From Methyloversatilis sp. (lineage in GTDB: Bacteria > Pseudomonadota > Gammaproteobacteria > Burkholderiales > Rhodocyclaceae): 64,000 nt of DNA. The position numbers were made by a program, and so were the translations under genes. Shown here in pieces: positions 37,949-46,892 of this stretch (position 1 is the first letter of the stretch; every line of letters starts with the position of its first letter). Below the pieces are notes generated by a model. That model saw only the letters and a list, made by a program, of their open reading frames with translations, ran no database searches and was not told the origin of the DNA. Location of the stretch: NCBI GenBank assembly GCA_017984755.1, contig JAGNYW010000011.1, forward strand, positions 20,205 to 84,204. Reading direction: 5' to 3'.

Positions 37949-38157
37949 TACTGATGCCGGTCGAAAGTCGGAACCTTTTCCGGCACTTCGTGGGTGAGGT
38001 CACCATCACCGATCAGGTAATGATCCGTTCTCTTGGCTGAACGGTTGTCAACCACCCCGAAGGTCTTGTTGCTGTGATGGTTGTACATCGTCGTCGTCTG
38101 CGCTGCCTTGCCGCTGCTGAAGAGTGCCTTTGCCTGATCCACTGTGAGCATTGTCAT
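37948..38157 (-). CDS. Small protein, 69 residues, unknown
   Basis: I do not recognise this protein. It starts MTMLTVDQAKALFSSGKAAQ and has a Tyr/Asn/His-rich centre (TMYNHHSNKTFG) and an acidic end (GDGDLTHEVPEKVPTF). No signal peptide or membrane segment. A strong GGAGG lies 6 bases before the ATG, the best evidence that it is translated. It leads the two-gene unit with the 52-residue gene. Confidence 0.7.
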   Translation of the reverse strand: MTMLTVDQAKALFSSGKAAQTTTMYNHHSNKTFGVVDNRSAKRTDHYLIGDGDLTHEVPEKVPTFDRHQ

Positions 38158-38636
38158 AACGAACCTCCGTTGAGATTGCGGTTGAACGAGCCTTGAATTG
38201 AACCTGCGTATTTACGAGCTATTCCCCATTTGCAACGTGCGCTGCACCTGCCGTACTTCCCTTACTCGCTGCCGGTGACATGACGGCTGTCGTTGCGGCG
38301 GATGCGGCCAGGATTCTTGTGTTGTCTCCCTAGTCCCGATGTTCTGTCTCCTTACAGTCTGCGGGGTTGCGACGCGCTACCCGTCACGTGCAGCGTAAGA
38401 CATCAATCAAGGCGTTTCAAGTAATTTTATTTTTAGTTTTCAGTATGTTGGTCCGTTTGATGAGCGCGCAATCAATGCTGTGTCGCACAAAAAACACTGA
38501 GTGAGAAATGTGTTTCACATTTCTTGCGCGGAAAACCGGGCCAGGCAAGGCCGCAGCATTGCGCCGCTGGCGTCGTTCCGGTTCCCCGTGTCATTGTGCG
38601 ATGCGTGAAAAGGCCGGTTTTCGAGCGTGCTGCGCT
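38158..38636. other. Non-coding, partly AT-rich gap
   Basis: 479 bases between the small-gene unit and the SDR gene. 38400-38460 is markedly richer in A/T (GTAATTTTATTTTTAG) than its surroundings. The right end holds the hairpin at 38504-38524. I see no gene. It should contain the promoter of the leftward small unit, but no clear -35/-10 pair was found. Confidence 0.5.
38488..38524 (-). terminator. Hairpin plus T-run downstream of the SDR gene
   Basis: On the minus strand AGAAATGTG-AAA-CACATTTCT, a perfect 9-bp stem with a 3-base loop, is followed after CACTCAGTG by TTTTTTG. It lies 113 bases past the SDR stop. The distance between stem and T-run is longer than ideal unless the small CAC/GTG stem is the functional hairpin. 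Confidence 0.5.
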
Positions 38637-39389
38637 TCAGCGGCCACCCGCCACATCCAGCAACGCGCCCGTCGCATAGGACGCCTCTTCGGACAGCAGC
38701 CAGAGAATTGCCCGCGCGACCTCGTCCGGATATCCCCCTCGCTGCATCGGCACCGACGTCTTCACCCGCTCGATACGGCCGGGTTCGCCGCCCGATGCAT
38801 GCATTTCGGTATGGATCACGCCCGGCCGAACCGCATTGACGCGTATGCCATCTGCGGCCACCTCCTTCGCCAGACCGATCGTGAAGGTGTCGATCGCCCC
38901 CTTCGACGCGGCGTAATCCACATACTCGTCCGGCGAGCCCAGGCGGGACGCCGCAGACGACACGTTGACGATGGCGCCGCCAGAACCGCCGTGGCGCGTC
39001 GACATGCGGCGCACGGCTTCCCTTGCGCACAGCATGCTGCCGATGACGTTGGTGCCGAATACACGCATCAGACGCGCGGCGTCCATGTCTTCGACCCGAC
39101 ACTGCCGCTCAAGCATGCCGGCGTTGTTGACCAGCGCCGACACCGGTCCGAACGCGGCATCGACCTGCCCGAACAGGCGCACCACGTCGTCTTCCGCGCT
39201 CACGTCCGCCGCCACGGCCATGGCCGTGCCGCCGGTCGAGACGATGCCCTGCACGACGGCGTCCGCTGCGTCACGGTTGCGCAGATAGCTGATGCACACC
39301 GCGTCACCGCCTGCCGCAGCGAGCCTCGCAGTCGCCGCGCCGATGCCGCGACTGCCCCCGGTGATGATCAATATCCTTTTCATCTGCAT
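38637..39389 (-). CDS. Short-chain dehydrogenase/reductase
   Basis: A 250-residue classical SDR. The cofactor loop is TGGSRGIGAA (residues 10-19), then NNAG (88-91), Ser about 144-145 and the catalytic Tyr159-x3-Lys163. No Asp follows the loop at the NAD-specific place, and an Arg-Asn-Arg pattern follows the second strand, which leans to NADP. Closest by eye to FabG-like or YgfF-like oxidoreductases; substrate unknown. It stands alone on this strand. Confidence 0.85.
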   Translation of the reverse strand: MQMKRILIITGGSRGIGAATARLAAAGGDAVCISYLRNRDAADAVVQGIVSTGGTAMAVAADVSAEDDVVRLFGQVDAAFGPVSALVNNAGMLERQCRVEDMDAARLMRVFGTNVIGSMLCAREAVRRMSTRHGGSGGAIVNVSSAASRLGSPDEYVDYAASKGAIDTFTIGLAKEVAADGIRVNAVRPGVIHTEMHASGGEPGRIERVKTSVPMQRGGYPDEVARAILWLLSEEASYATGALLDVAGGR

Positions 39390-39815
39390 GGTTCCTTCCC
39401 TGACCGGGTCACAAGGTGCGGTCTATCTCGACTGGAATTTCAGAGCGTGCGGGACGTTGCGAACGCGACCCCGGACATTGCGATTCCGGGCGCGAACGCG
39501 GGATCTGTCAACGCATGGAAGCAAGAGGATCAATGTGCCCGACAACGACTCATGCCCGGGGGGGCGTAAGGTCGAGCCTCGTGACGTCCCGGTTTCCAAG
39601 CCATGAAATTCGCTGACCCGGCACGTTTCGATAGCATCGCGCAGCGAGCGCGGCGACTGTCTGGAGGGCAGCAACGAACGTCGCCCGCCGCTTGTCTGCC
39701 GCAGCAATGCATGCACGGAACCCGAGCCGGACCTTGCCTGTGGATCTCGGCGCGTTGACCGCGAAACGGATCGCGTGCCGTTGAGCACATGCACGCACGG
39801 CCCCGAAAGAAAGTC
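39390..39815. other. Gap without a supported gene
   Basis: About 426 bases between the two leftward genes for the SDR and Mrr. Short frames exist on both strands but lack ribosome sites and family-like features. No repeat, terminator or promoter stands out. Confidence 0.4.
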
Positions 39816-40727
39816 TCAGGCGTCCTCGAAATAATCCGAATCGATTTTCTTGATTACGTAAGTCGCTTGCGTCGAAACACCGACATCGAAATCCATCATG
39901 AGGGAAGCCAGCTTCTGGCCGTCGATCAGGACGACCTTTGTTTCGATGAGCGATACGTATTCGGCTGCATCCGGGGTGAACCGCGAAGTCGTGATGAAAA
40001 CGCCCTTCTTCGCTCTCTGGCCGGACAGTGCGCCCACGAACTTCTGTATCTCCGGTCGCCCGACCGTTCCCTGCCAGCGCTTGGCCTGAATGTAGATGGT
40101 GTCGAGGCCGAGCCGGTCTTCCTTGATGATGCCGTCGATGCCGCCATCTCCGCTTTGGCCGACCCGCTCGCCGGCGTCCTTTCGTGAGCCGCCGTAGCCC
40201 ATTTTGACGAGCAACTCGACCACCAGATATTCGAAAAACGCAGGTGAGCAGGAAAGTATCTTTTGAAGTAATTCCTGCGCCAGTTCGTTGCGGAGTCTCT
40301 GGTACGCCTGTTCGAGTGTTTCCTCCGGGGTTTGTCTTTCGTCCTCGACGTCGGCTGACGCCTTTTCTATCGGGGTGTTGCTTGACGAGTCTCTAAACGC
40401 CTTGAATTCCGGATACCGATCGAGAAACTTGTTGTCGATGGTCTCTGGCCGCTTGGACAGAACGGCGATGCCGCGAGCAGTGATCTTGAGCGAGCCGCGC
40501 CTTGGCGATTCGAGCAGCCCCGCCTTTTTCAGGTAGAAGCGCGCCCACGCTACCCGATTGGCAAAGACAGCCTGCTGACCGCTCGGGAGAAGCTCGGTTT
40601 GTTCTTCCTGAGTGAGGTGCAATCTTCCGGCCAGATTCTCGACCGTCTCGCGCATCGTATGCTCGGCGCCGTCCTGTGCTGTTTCAAGCAGTGGCAGCAT
40701 CAGCATCTGGTAGTCGGGAATGGGCAT
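39816..40727 (-). CDS. mrr: Mrr-type restriction endonuclease
   Basis: A 303-residue protein with an N-terminal winged-helix (Mrr_N) region (about 10-95) and a C-terminal Mrr_cat PD-(D/E)xK nuclease domain (about 155-295): Glu in FFEYLVVELL, Asp198 in GDGGIDG and the Gln214-Ala-Lys216 motif in YIQAKRW. E. coli Mrr cuts methylated DNA. No methylase or specificity subunit is nearby, so it is a stand-alone type IV-like enzyme. Catalytic residues are intact. Confidence 0.9.
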   Translation of the reverse strand: MPIPDYQMLMLPLLETAQDGAEHTMRETVENLAGRLHLTQEEQTELLPSGQQAVFANRVAWARFYLKKAGLLESPRRGSLKITARGIAVLSKRPETIDNKFLDRYPEFKAFRDSSSNTPIEKASADVEDERQTPEETLEQAYQRLRNELAQELLQKILSCSPAFFEYLVVELLVKMGYGGSRKDAGERVGQSGDGGIDGIIKEDRLGLDTIYIQAKRWQGTVGRPEIQKFVGALSGQRAKKGVFITTSRFTPDAAEYVSLIETKVVLIDGQKLASLMMDFDVGVSTQATYVIKKIDSDYFEDA

Positions 40728-40781
40728 TGACGGCTTTCAGAAGAACGCTTTGCGTGGCAGGTGAGCGGGAACGGGGTAGGC

Positions 40782-41810
40782 CTAAGCCGCCACCAGCGCC
40801 TCACTCAGCTGATGCACCGCCATCGCGTAGAAACTCGACTTGTTGTAGCGGGTGATCACGTAGAAGTTCTTGAACCCCAGCCAGTATTCGGTCGGGGCGT
40901 CGGGGGTGATCAGGTCGATGACGGCGGCAGGTTTCGGGGTCAGTTCGCGACCCAGGGGACGGATGCCGGCGGCCAGCAGGCGGTCTGTGTCGAGTACCGG
41001 TTCGATGCCGGATTCGAGCAGCGGGGCGAGGGTGCTGCTGTCTACCAGCACGCGCTGCACGACGGGTTCGCCGGGCTCCCAGCCGTGTTCCTTCAGGTAG
41101 GCGGCGACACTGCCGATGGCGTCGGTCGGGCTGTCGATCAGGTCGACGCGGCCGTCCTGGTCGAAGTCGACAGCGTAGCGGCGCCAGCTGCTGGGCAGGA
41201 ATTGCGGGTAGCCGAGGGCGCCGGCGTACGAACCGCGGTAACTGCCGACGTCGCGTTTCTGGTCGCGCGCGAGCAGGAACAGTTCGCCCAGTTCGCGGCG
41301 GAACAGATCGGCGCGCGGCGGGTAGTCGAAAGCCAGCGTGGCCAGTGCGCCGATGACCGGAAAGTTGCCGGTGTGGCGGCCGTAGATCGTTTCGACGCCG
41401 ATGATGGCGGTGACCACCTGACGCGGCACTCCGTACTGCTGTTCCGCACGCTCGAGCGTGGCGGCGTGTTCGGCCATGAAGGCGCGACCCTCGCGGATGC
41501 GCAGCGGCTCGACGAAGCGACCGCGGTAACGCTGCCACGAGCGCACGCCCGGCTTCGTCGGCGGGCGGATGAGTTCGATCACCCTGGGCTGCGGTTGAAC
41601 CGGCTCGAACTGGTTCAGCAGCCAGGCCGGGTCGAAGCCGTGCACGCCGGCCAGTTCGGCGCAGAAGGCGCGCACATCGTCACGGCCGGCGAACCCGCCG
41701 GCGGAGGCCGGACTTTGCGCGGTCAGCGGGCCGGAGGCGAGCACGGCAGCGCTGCCGAGGACGAAATCGCGCCGTGAAAAAGCGGGGCAGGGTGTGGAAC
41801 GTGAAGTCAT
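40782..41810 (-). CDS. mltB: Lytic murein transglycosylase B
   Basis: A 342-residue SLT_2 family enzyme. A Tat-type leader is seen (SRRDFVLGSAAVLASGP), unlike the lipoprotein form in E. coli. The catalytic Glu140 is in IIGVETIYGRHTGNFPV, followed by GALGYPQFLPSSWRRYAVDFDQDGRVDL. It cleaves peptidoglycan with formation of anhydromuropeptides in the periplasm. It overlaps the gene upstream (tgpA-like) by 4 bases. Confidence 0.92.
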   Translation of the reverse strand: MTSRSTPCPAFSRRDFVLGSAAVLASGPLTAQSPASAGGFAGRDDVRAFCAELAGVHGFDPAWLLNQFEPVQPQPRVIELIRPPTKPGVRSWQRYRGRFVEPLRIREGRAFMAEHAATLERAEQQYGVPRQVVTAIIGVETIYGRHTGNFPVIGALATLAFDYPPRADLFRRELGELFLLARDQKRDVGSYRGSYAGALGYPQFLPSSWRRYAVDFDQDGRVDLIDSPTDAIGSVAAYLKEHGWEPGEPVVQRVLVDSSTLAPLLESGIEPVLDTDRLLAAGIRPLGRELTPKPAAVIDLITPDAPTEYWLGFKNFYVITRYNKSSFYAMAVHQLSEALVAA

Positions 41811-43834
41811 GAGCGGGGCGGTGTTCGTTGGCGGCGCAGCGCGCGGGCGCAGGCCTTCAGTTCGCGGGCCGCGTGGGCGGGAGGAGCATCGCCGTAGCGG
41901 GCGTCTGCGTAAAGTCTACACGCGTGAGCGAGCAGGGTCGCCATATCCGGACGGATCCGGCCGACGCGCGCGGCGTAATCCAGCGGACCTTCCCATGCTT
42001 CGCGGCCCAGACCGGCCGGTCGCAGCGCGCGGTCGATCGCGGTCCAGGAGCGGGCCAGCGCATCCGCCGCGCTGCCGCGGCGCATCGCCCACAGCGTGAG
42101 CGCGATGGCGAGCATGGCGCACAGCGACGCCAGCCAGACTGTCATGGTGCGCCAGTCCGGCTCCGGCATGCCGAGCCGGCGCAGCAGGTCGCGCTGCTTC
42201 TGCTGGTCGTAAGACAGCACCCACTGGTTCCACGTATTGTTGGCCGCTTCCCACTGGTGACGCATGGCGCGCAGCCAGCCCAGATCGACGCGGGCGACGA
42301 AGGGCACCGGCTCGCCGGCCGGCAGGTCGGCCAGACCCCGTTCGATGCGCGAAGGCAGAATGGCCGCCGTCGGGTCGACACGCCTCCAGCCTTCTCCCTT
42401 CAGCCACACCTCGGCCCACGCGTGCGCGTCCGACTGGCGAACCACCACATAGTCATCCACGCTGTTGCGCTCGCCGCCCTGATAGCCCGTCACCACGCGG
42501 GCCGGCACGCCGGCGGCGCGCATCAGGAACACGAAGGCGCCTGCGTAGTGTTCGCAGAAACCGCGCCGCGTGTCGAACAGGAACTGGTCGATGCCGTCGG
42601 CGCCGAGCGCGGGCGGCTGCAGCGTGTAGACGAACGCCTCGCGCCGGAACAGGCGCAGCGCGGCATCGACCACGGCAGCATCCGGCGCTGCCGTTGCGCC
42701 GGACGCGCGCAGCGTGCGCGCCAGTTCGCGTGCGCGGGGATTGCCGCCGGGCGGCAGCTGCCGCGCGCCGTTCAGGTAGGCGCTCCACTCCTCGATGCCG
42801 GGGCGGGTACCGGGCACCGATTCGAAGCGATCGCGCCGGCGGTTGCGCACCGCATTGCTGCCCAGCACCTGCCAGTCGTCGGTGATGCGCGTGCCGGGCG
42901 GCAGCGCCGATACGGTTTCCAGCGCGAAGAGCCAGCTCTTGCTGTGTGGTTCCAGCGTGACTTCGTAGCTCAGCGTTGCGCCGGTCACCGGGTGCGGCAG
43001 GGCGTTGCCGATGCGCCGCGCCGCTTCGCCCTGACGCCAGGTGCGGCCGTCGAACTCGGTCAGCACCGGACCGCGCCAGTAAAGGTCGCGTGCCGGCGGC
43101 GCCGCACCGTCGAAGCGCGCACGGAACGCGATTTCGCCTGACAGGCTCAGTTGCGAGATCGAACCGGGCGACATGCTGTCGGACAGTCCGGACACGCCGC
43201 TGTAAGCGTCCAGAGGCAGCCCCCACAGAGGGCCCGGCACGCGCGGGAACAGCACGAACAGCACCAGCATGAAGGGCATCGCCTGCGCCAGCATCCAGGC
43301 CGACTGGCGCAGCAGCGCACGCGGTCTTGCCGGCGGGCCGGTGAGGGCGATCAGCGCTGCGGTGATCACCGTCATCGACACGCCGAGCGCGGCCGCCATC
43401 AACGGCGTCTGCGAGTACAGGAAGGCGGTGAGCAGCATGAAATAGCCGAGCAGCACGACGGTGTGTCCGTCGCGCGTGCTGCGCAGTTCATGCAGCTTGA
43501 GTACCAGCATCAGTGTGAGCAGCGCGACGCCCGGCTCGCGTCCGAAGAGGCGGCCGAAGGTCAGCGTGACGCCGGCGCAGCAGGCCACGATCACCGTCAG
43601 CTTGACGGTGCCGCCGGCGCCTGGCCAGCCGAGTCGCCACTGCGCCATGCGCCATGTGAAGAGCAGCGCGGCCACGGCCACCAGCCAGCCGGGCAGATGC
43701 GAGCCGTGCGGCAGCAGGGCGCAGGCGGCAACGCCCATCAGCCAGGCGATGCGGCTGCTGTCGAGCGGTTCGGCGACCGGCTTCGGTGTACGCGTTTGAA
43801 TCTGCGTTCGGGCCCGATTGCGTCGCCACTTCAT
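41807..43834 (-). CDS. TgpA-like membrane transglutaminase
   Basis: A 675-residue protein with about five membrane helices in the first 190 residues (DUF3488), a large periplasmic transglutaminase-like domain, and a last helix near 560 before a DUF4129-like C-terminus. Catalytic residues are visible: Cys in RRGFCEHYAGAFVFLMR, His in DAHAWAEVWL and Asp in RRVDPTAAI. The ATG at 43834 overlaps the DUF58 stop by 4 bases. In Pseudomonas TgpA is essential, but its substrate is not known. Confidence 0.9.
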   Translation of the reverse strand: MKWRRNRARTQIQTRTPKPVAEPLDSSRIAWLMGVAACALLPHGSHLPGWLVAVAALLFTWRMAQWRLGWPGAGGTVKLTVIVACCAGVTLTFGRLFGREPGVALLTLMLVLKLHELRSTRDGHTVVLLGYFMLLTAFLYSQTPLMAAALGVSMTVITAALIALTGPPARPRALLRQSAWMLAQAMPFMLVLFVLFPRVPGPLWGLPLDAYSGVSGLSDSMSPGSISQLSLSGEIAFRARFDGAAPPARDLYWRGPVLTEFDGRTWRQGEAARRIGNALPHPVTGATLSYEVTLEPHSKSWLFALETVSALPPGTRITDDWQVLGSNAVRNRRRDRFESVPGTRPGIEEWSAYLNGARQLPPGGNPRARELARTLRASGATAAPDAAVVDAALRLFRREAFVYTLQPPALGADGIDQFLFDTRRGFCEHYAGAFVFLMRAAGVPARVVTGYQGGERNSVDDYVVVRQSDAHAWAEVWLKGEGWRRVDPTAAILPSRIERGLADLPAGEPVPFVARVDLGWLRAMRHQWEAANNTWNQWVLSYDQQKQRDLLRRLGMPEPDWRTMTVWLASLCAMLAIALTLWAMRRGSAADALARSWTAIDRALRPAGLGREAWEGPLDYAARVGRIRPDMATLLAHACRLYADARYGDAPPAHAARELKACARALRRQRTPPRS

Positions 43835-44784
43835 GGCGGCAGTCCGTAGAGGGCCAACGCGCGCAGCACGCGGGCGCGGTGCGCTGCGCCACTGGCCGGA
43901 GCGATGCGGATGCCACCGAGCACCAGTCCGTAATTCAGGCCGGCAGACTCGGCGTCGATCACCCAGCCCGCCAGGCGCGACAGTTGCTGTTCGAGCGACA
44001 GCGAGGCCGGCAACTGTGCGAGGTCGAGCCAGAGCTCGCCGCCGTCGCTGCCCTCGAACTGCTTGGTCAGCAGCGGCTGGTCCGGCGTGCGTGCCCAGGC
44101 TTTCCATGCGACGTGGCGCGGCGAGTCGGCGGCGCGATGATCGCGCAGGCTGGCCAGTTCCTCGCTGCCTTCGCCGGCCGGGCGCTGGCCGATGTCACCT
44201 GCGCCATTGACCGGCAGCGGCGGACGCCTGCTTTCGGGCTGCGGATAGACCAGACAGCGCTGTGCCGGAAGGGCATACGACCACGCGCGCACCAGCCCGA
44301 GCGGGTAGCGCGTGCTCAGCGTGACGCGCCCCGGTTCCAGCCAGCCGCGCTTCGTGGCCGGCAGACCCAGGGTCACCAGCCGACTCTGTCGTGCGTCGAC
44401 CGCCATCACTGCTTCTTCGCCGCCCGGCATCGCGAAGTGCAGTGCCGGCCGCGCGCGTGCGGCGTCGTTGTCCAGCCAGAGGCGGAAGCCCGCGCTCTGG
44501 CCGGCGAACACCGGCTCCGGTGGTGCTTCGCGCAGACGCAGCCCGTGCAGCGTGCGGAAGGTATGCAGAAGCGCCACCTGGCCGAGGCCGGCCAGCATGA
44601 ACACCAGCGCAAAACCGAGACTCAGCGTGTAGTTGATCGCAGTCAGCAGCATGGCGAGCAGCGCGCAACCGAAAGCCAGTCCGGCGCCGGTCGGCAGCAC
44701 GAACACACGCTGGCGGTCAAGCACGAGCGGCAGCGCGGGCGAGCCACCCAGCGTCGCCAGCCAGCGGCGGATGCGCTCGCGCAT
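43831..44784 (-). CDS. DUF58 domain protein
   Basis: A 317-residue protein with two membrane helices near residues 27-65 and a C-terminal DUF58/von Willebrand A-like region carrying EELASLRDHRAADSPRHVAWKAWART, the family signature. DUF58 proteins accompany MoxR ATPases and transglutaminases in one operon, as here. The start overlaps the moxR stop by one base (TGATG). Function is probably envelope-related. Confidence 0.9.
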   Translation of the reverse strand: MRERIRRWLATLGGSPALPLVLDRQRVFVLPTGAGLAFGCALLAMLLTAINYTLSLGFALVFMLAGLGQVALLHTFRTLHGLRLREAPPEPVFAGQSAGFRLWLDNDAARARPALHFAMPGGEEAVMAVDARQSRLVTLGLPATKRGWLEPGRVTLSTRYPLGLVRAWSYALPAQRCLVYPQPESRRPPLPVNGAGDIGQRPAGEGSEELASLRDHRAADSPRHVAWKAWARTPDQPLLTKQFEGSDGGELWLDLAQLPASLSLEQQLSRLAGWVIDAESAGLNYGLVLGGIRIAPASGAAHRARVLRALALYGLPP

Positions 44785-45695
44785 CAGATCGGCAGCGCCA
44801 CCGCCTGCAGCAGCTGGCGTGCCGCGTCGTCGTGGCTGGCCGGCTGTTCCACCGGCGGCAGCCGATGCAGCGCGACGGCAGGCAGTACCGCCTGCACGTC
44901 TTCCGGCAGCACATGACTGCGTGCATTGAGCAGCGCATGGGCGCGGGCTGCGGCAAGCAGCGCCAGCCCGGCGCGCGGACTCAGTCCGAGGCGGTAGGCG
45001 CCGCTGCTGCGCGTATGGGCGATCAGCGCCTGCACGTAGTCGATCAGCGGGTCGCTGACGCGCACGCCTTCTGCTTGGGTACGCCAGCCGGACAGCGTGG
45101 CGGCGTCGGCCACCGGCTGCAGATCGACCAGCAGGCTGCGCCGATCGCGCCCGGTCAGCAGCGCGCGCTCGGCGGCAGGATCGGGGTAACCCATGGTGAT
45201 GCGCATCATGAAGCGATCGAGCTGCGATTCGGGCAGTGCATAGGTGCCGATCTGGCTGGCCGGGTTCTGCGTCGCGATGACGAAGAACGGCTCGGGAAGC
45301 CGGCGCGTTTCGCCCTCGACGCTCACCTGGTGCTCTTCCATCGCCTCGAGCAGCGCACTCTGCGTGCGCGGCGTGGCGCGATTGATCTCGTCGGCGAGCA
45401 GCACCTGCGTGAACACCGGGCCGGGGTGGAAACGGAACGCACCGGTTTCCCGCTCGAACACCGATACGCCGAGAATGTCGGCAGGCAGCAGGTCGCTGGT
45501 GAACTGCACGCGCCGGAAATCGAGGCCCAGCAGGCGCGCCAGCACATGGGCCAGCGTCGTCTTGCCGGTGCCGGGCACGTCTTCGATCAGCAGGTGGCCG
45601 CCGGAGATCAGGCACGTCAGCGCGAGTTCGAGGCGGCTGCGTTTTCCGAGAATGAGGTTGGAGGCGGCATCGACGACTGCGCGGGGATCTGGCAT
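44784..45695 (-). CDS. MoxR-family AAA+ ATPase
   Basis: A 303-residue AAA+ protein with Walker A in EDVPGTGKTT (about 39-47), Walker B in VLLADEINRATPRTQSALLEAM, and the sensor 1 segment FFVIATQNPASQIGTY. MoxR ATPases act as chaperones for metal or cofactor insertion; here it leads a moxR-DUF58-tgpA operon. The ATG at 45695 matches the normal N-terminus. Confidence 0.93.
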   Translation of the reverse strand: MPDPRAVVDAASNLILGKRSRLELALTCLISGGHLLIEDVPGTGKTTLAHVLARLLGLDFRRVQFTSDLLPADILGVSVFERETGAFRFHPGPVFTQVLLADEINRATPRTQSALLEAMEEHQVSVEGETRRLPEPFFVIATQNPASQIGTYALPESQLDRFMMRITMGYPDPAAERALLTGRDRRSLLVDLQPVADAATLSGWRTQAEGVRVSDPLIDYVQALIAHTRSSGAYRLGLSPRAGLALLAAARAHALLNARSHVLPEDVQAVLPAVALHRLPPVEQPASHDDAARQLLQAVALPI

Positions 45696-45811
45696 GGCTT
45701 GAGCTGGGTTAAGGTGTGACGGGATAATGCACCTGACACTGTGCTGTCCAAGGCGTGAGACAACGCAAGGCAACGGCTGTTGCATCGAAATCTGAACCCC
45801 GAGGAGACAGG

Positions 45812-46738
45812 GTGATCACTGCATACATTACACATCCCGACTGTGCCCTGCATGACATGGGCCCCCATCACCCGGAGTGCCCCGGACGACTGGCTGCGAT
45901 TCAGGACCGCCTGATTGCCTGCGGCCTCGATGGCTACCTCGACCATCACGACGCGCCGCTCGCGACGGCCGAGTCGCTCGCCCGCGCGCATTCCGCCGCC
46001 TATGTGCAGCAGGTGTTCGACGCAGTGCCGGGAGAGGGAATCGTGCATCTCGATCCGGACACCGCGATGTGCCCGGGGTCGCTGCGCGCGGCGTTGCGTG
46101 CCGCGGGTGCCGGCGTGCACGCGACCGATCTCGTGCTGTCGGGGGCTGCGGCCAACGCCTTCTGCGCCGTCCGTCCGCCCGGTCACCACGCCGAGCACGG
46201 TCGTGCCATGGGGTTCTGCTTCTTCAACAACATCGTCGTGGCAGCGCGTCATGCGCTCGAGGTGCATGGGCTGGAGCGCGTGGCCGTCATCGATTTCGAC
46301 GTGCATCACGGCAACGGCACTGAAAACATCGTCGCCGGCGACCCGCGCATCCTGATGGTGAGCATCTTCCAGCATCCGTTCTATCCCTATTCGGGGGCCG
46401 AGCCGATGGCCGACAATCTGTGCAACGTACCGCTGCCGGCGCGCAGCCGCGGCGACGCGTTCCGCGAAGCGGTCAGCACGCGCTGGCTGCCCCGCCTGAA
46501 CGAATTCGCGCCGCAGATGCTGTTCATTTCGGCCGGCTTCGACGCACACATCGAGGACGACATGGCGTCGCTCGGTCTGGTCGAAGCCGACTACGCATGG
46601 GTCAGCAAGCAGCTGATGCAGGTCGCCTGCACACACAGCAAGGGCCGCATCGTGTCGATGCTGGAAGGTGGCTACGCGCTGTCCGCGCTCGGTCGCAGCG
46701 TCGCCGAACACGTCCGGGCGCTGGCCGAGCTCGGTTGA
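45812..46738 (+). CDS. Histone deacetylase-like amidohydrolase
   Basis: A 308-residue zinc hydrolase. RPPGHHAEHGRAMGFCFFNN holds the active-site His pair, and DFDVHHGNGTEN carries zinc-binding Asp and His; a second Asp is in SAGFDAH, and the closing motif is LEGGY. These match bacterial class II HDAC/acetylpolyamine amidohydrolases. Target could be protein lysine or a small acetylated amine. GTG start behind GAGGAG. Confidence 0.92.
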   Translation: MITAYITHPDCALHDMGPHHPECPGRLAAIQDRLIACGLDGYLDHHDAPLATAESLARAHSAAYVQQVFDAVPGEGIVHLDPDTAMCPGSLRAALRAAGAGVHATDLVLSGAAANAFCAVRPPGHHAEHGRAMGFCFFNNIVVAARHALEVHGLERVAVIDFDVHHGNGTENIVAGDPRILMVSIFQHPFYPYSGAEPMADNLCNVPLPARSRGDAFREAVSTRWLPRLNEFAPQMLFISAGFDAHIEDDMASLGLVEADYAWVSKQLMQVACTHSKGRIVSMLEGGYALSALGRSVAEHVRALAELG

Positions 46739-46745
46739 AAGTCAG

Positions 46746-46805
46746 ATTCAAGGTTCAAGATGCAAGATTCAAGGAAGGCCGGGACTGTGCCAGCTTGAAT
46801 CTTGC
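46746..46805. repeat. Heptanucleotide repeat array forming an inverted repeat
   Basis: Four direct 7-base units lie end to end: ATTCAAG (46746), GTTCAAG (46753), ATGCAAG (46760) and ATTCAAG (46767). The complement follows after a 20-base loop: GCAAGATTCAAG (46762-46773) pairs perfectly over 12 bp with CTTGAATCTTGC (46794-46805). It begins 7 bases after the deacetylase stop and may also act as its terminator. Confidence 0.85.
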
Positions 46806-46833
46806 TTCGTTACAGGCTGACTCACCAAGCAGG

Positions 46834-46862
46834 TTGGGCTTGCCCTCCCGCTCCGGTAGAAT
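46834..46862 (+). promoter_or_regulatory. Candidate sigma-70 promoter for dapA-bamC
   Basis: TTGGGC and TAGAAT are separated by 17 bases, 31 bases before the dapA ATG. Confidence 0.45.
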
Positions 46863-46892
46863 GCTGCGTTTCTTGTCGACGCTGTTCCACAC

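Noticed and set aside
40761-41777. Open frame on the + strand opposite mltB
   Set aside because: mltB has a Tat leader and a catalytic motif; the opposite frame is Val/Gly/Asp-rich shadow.
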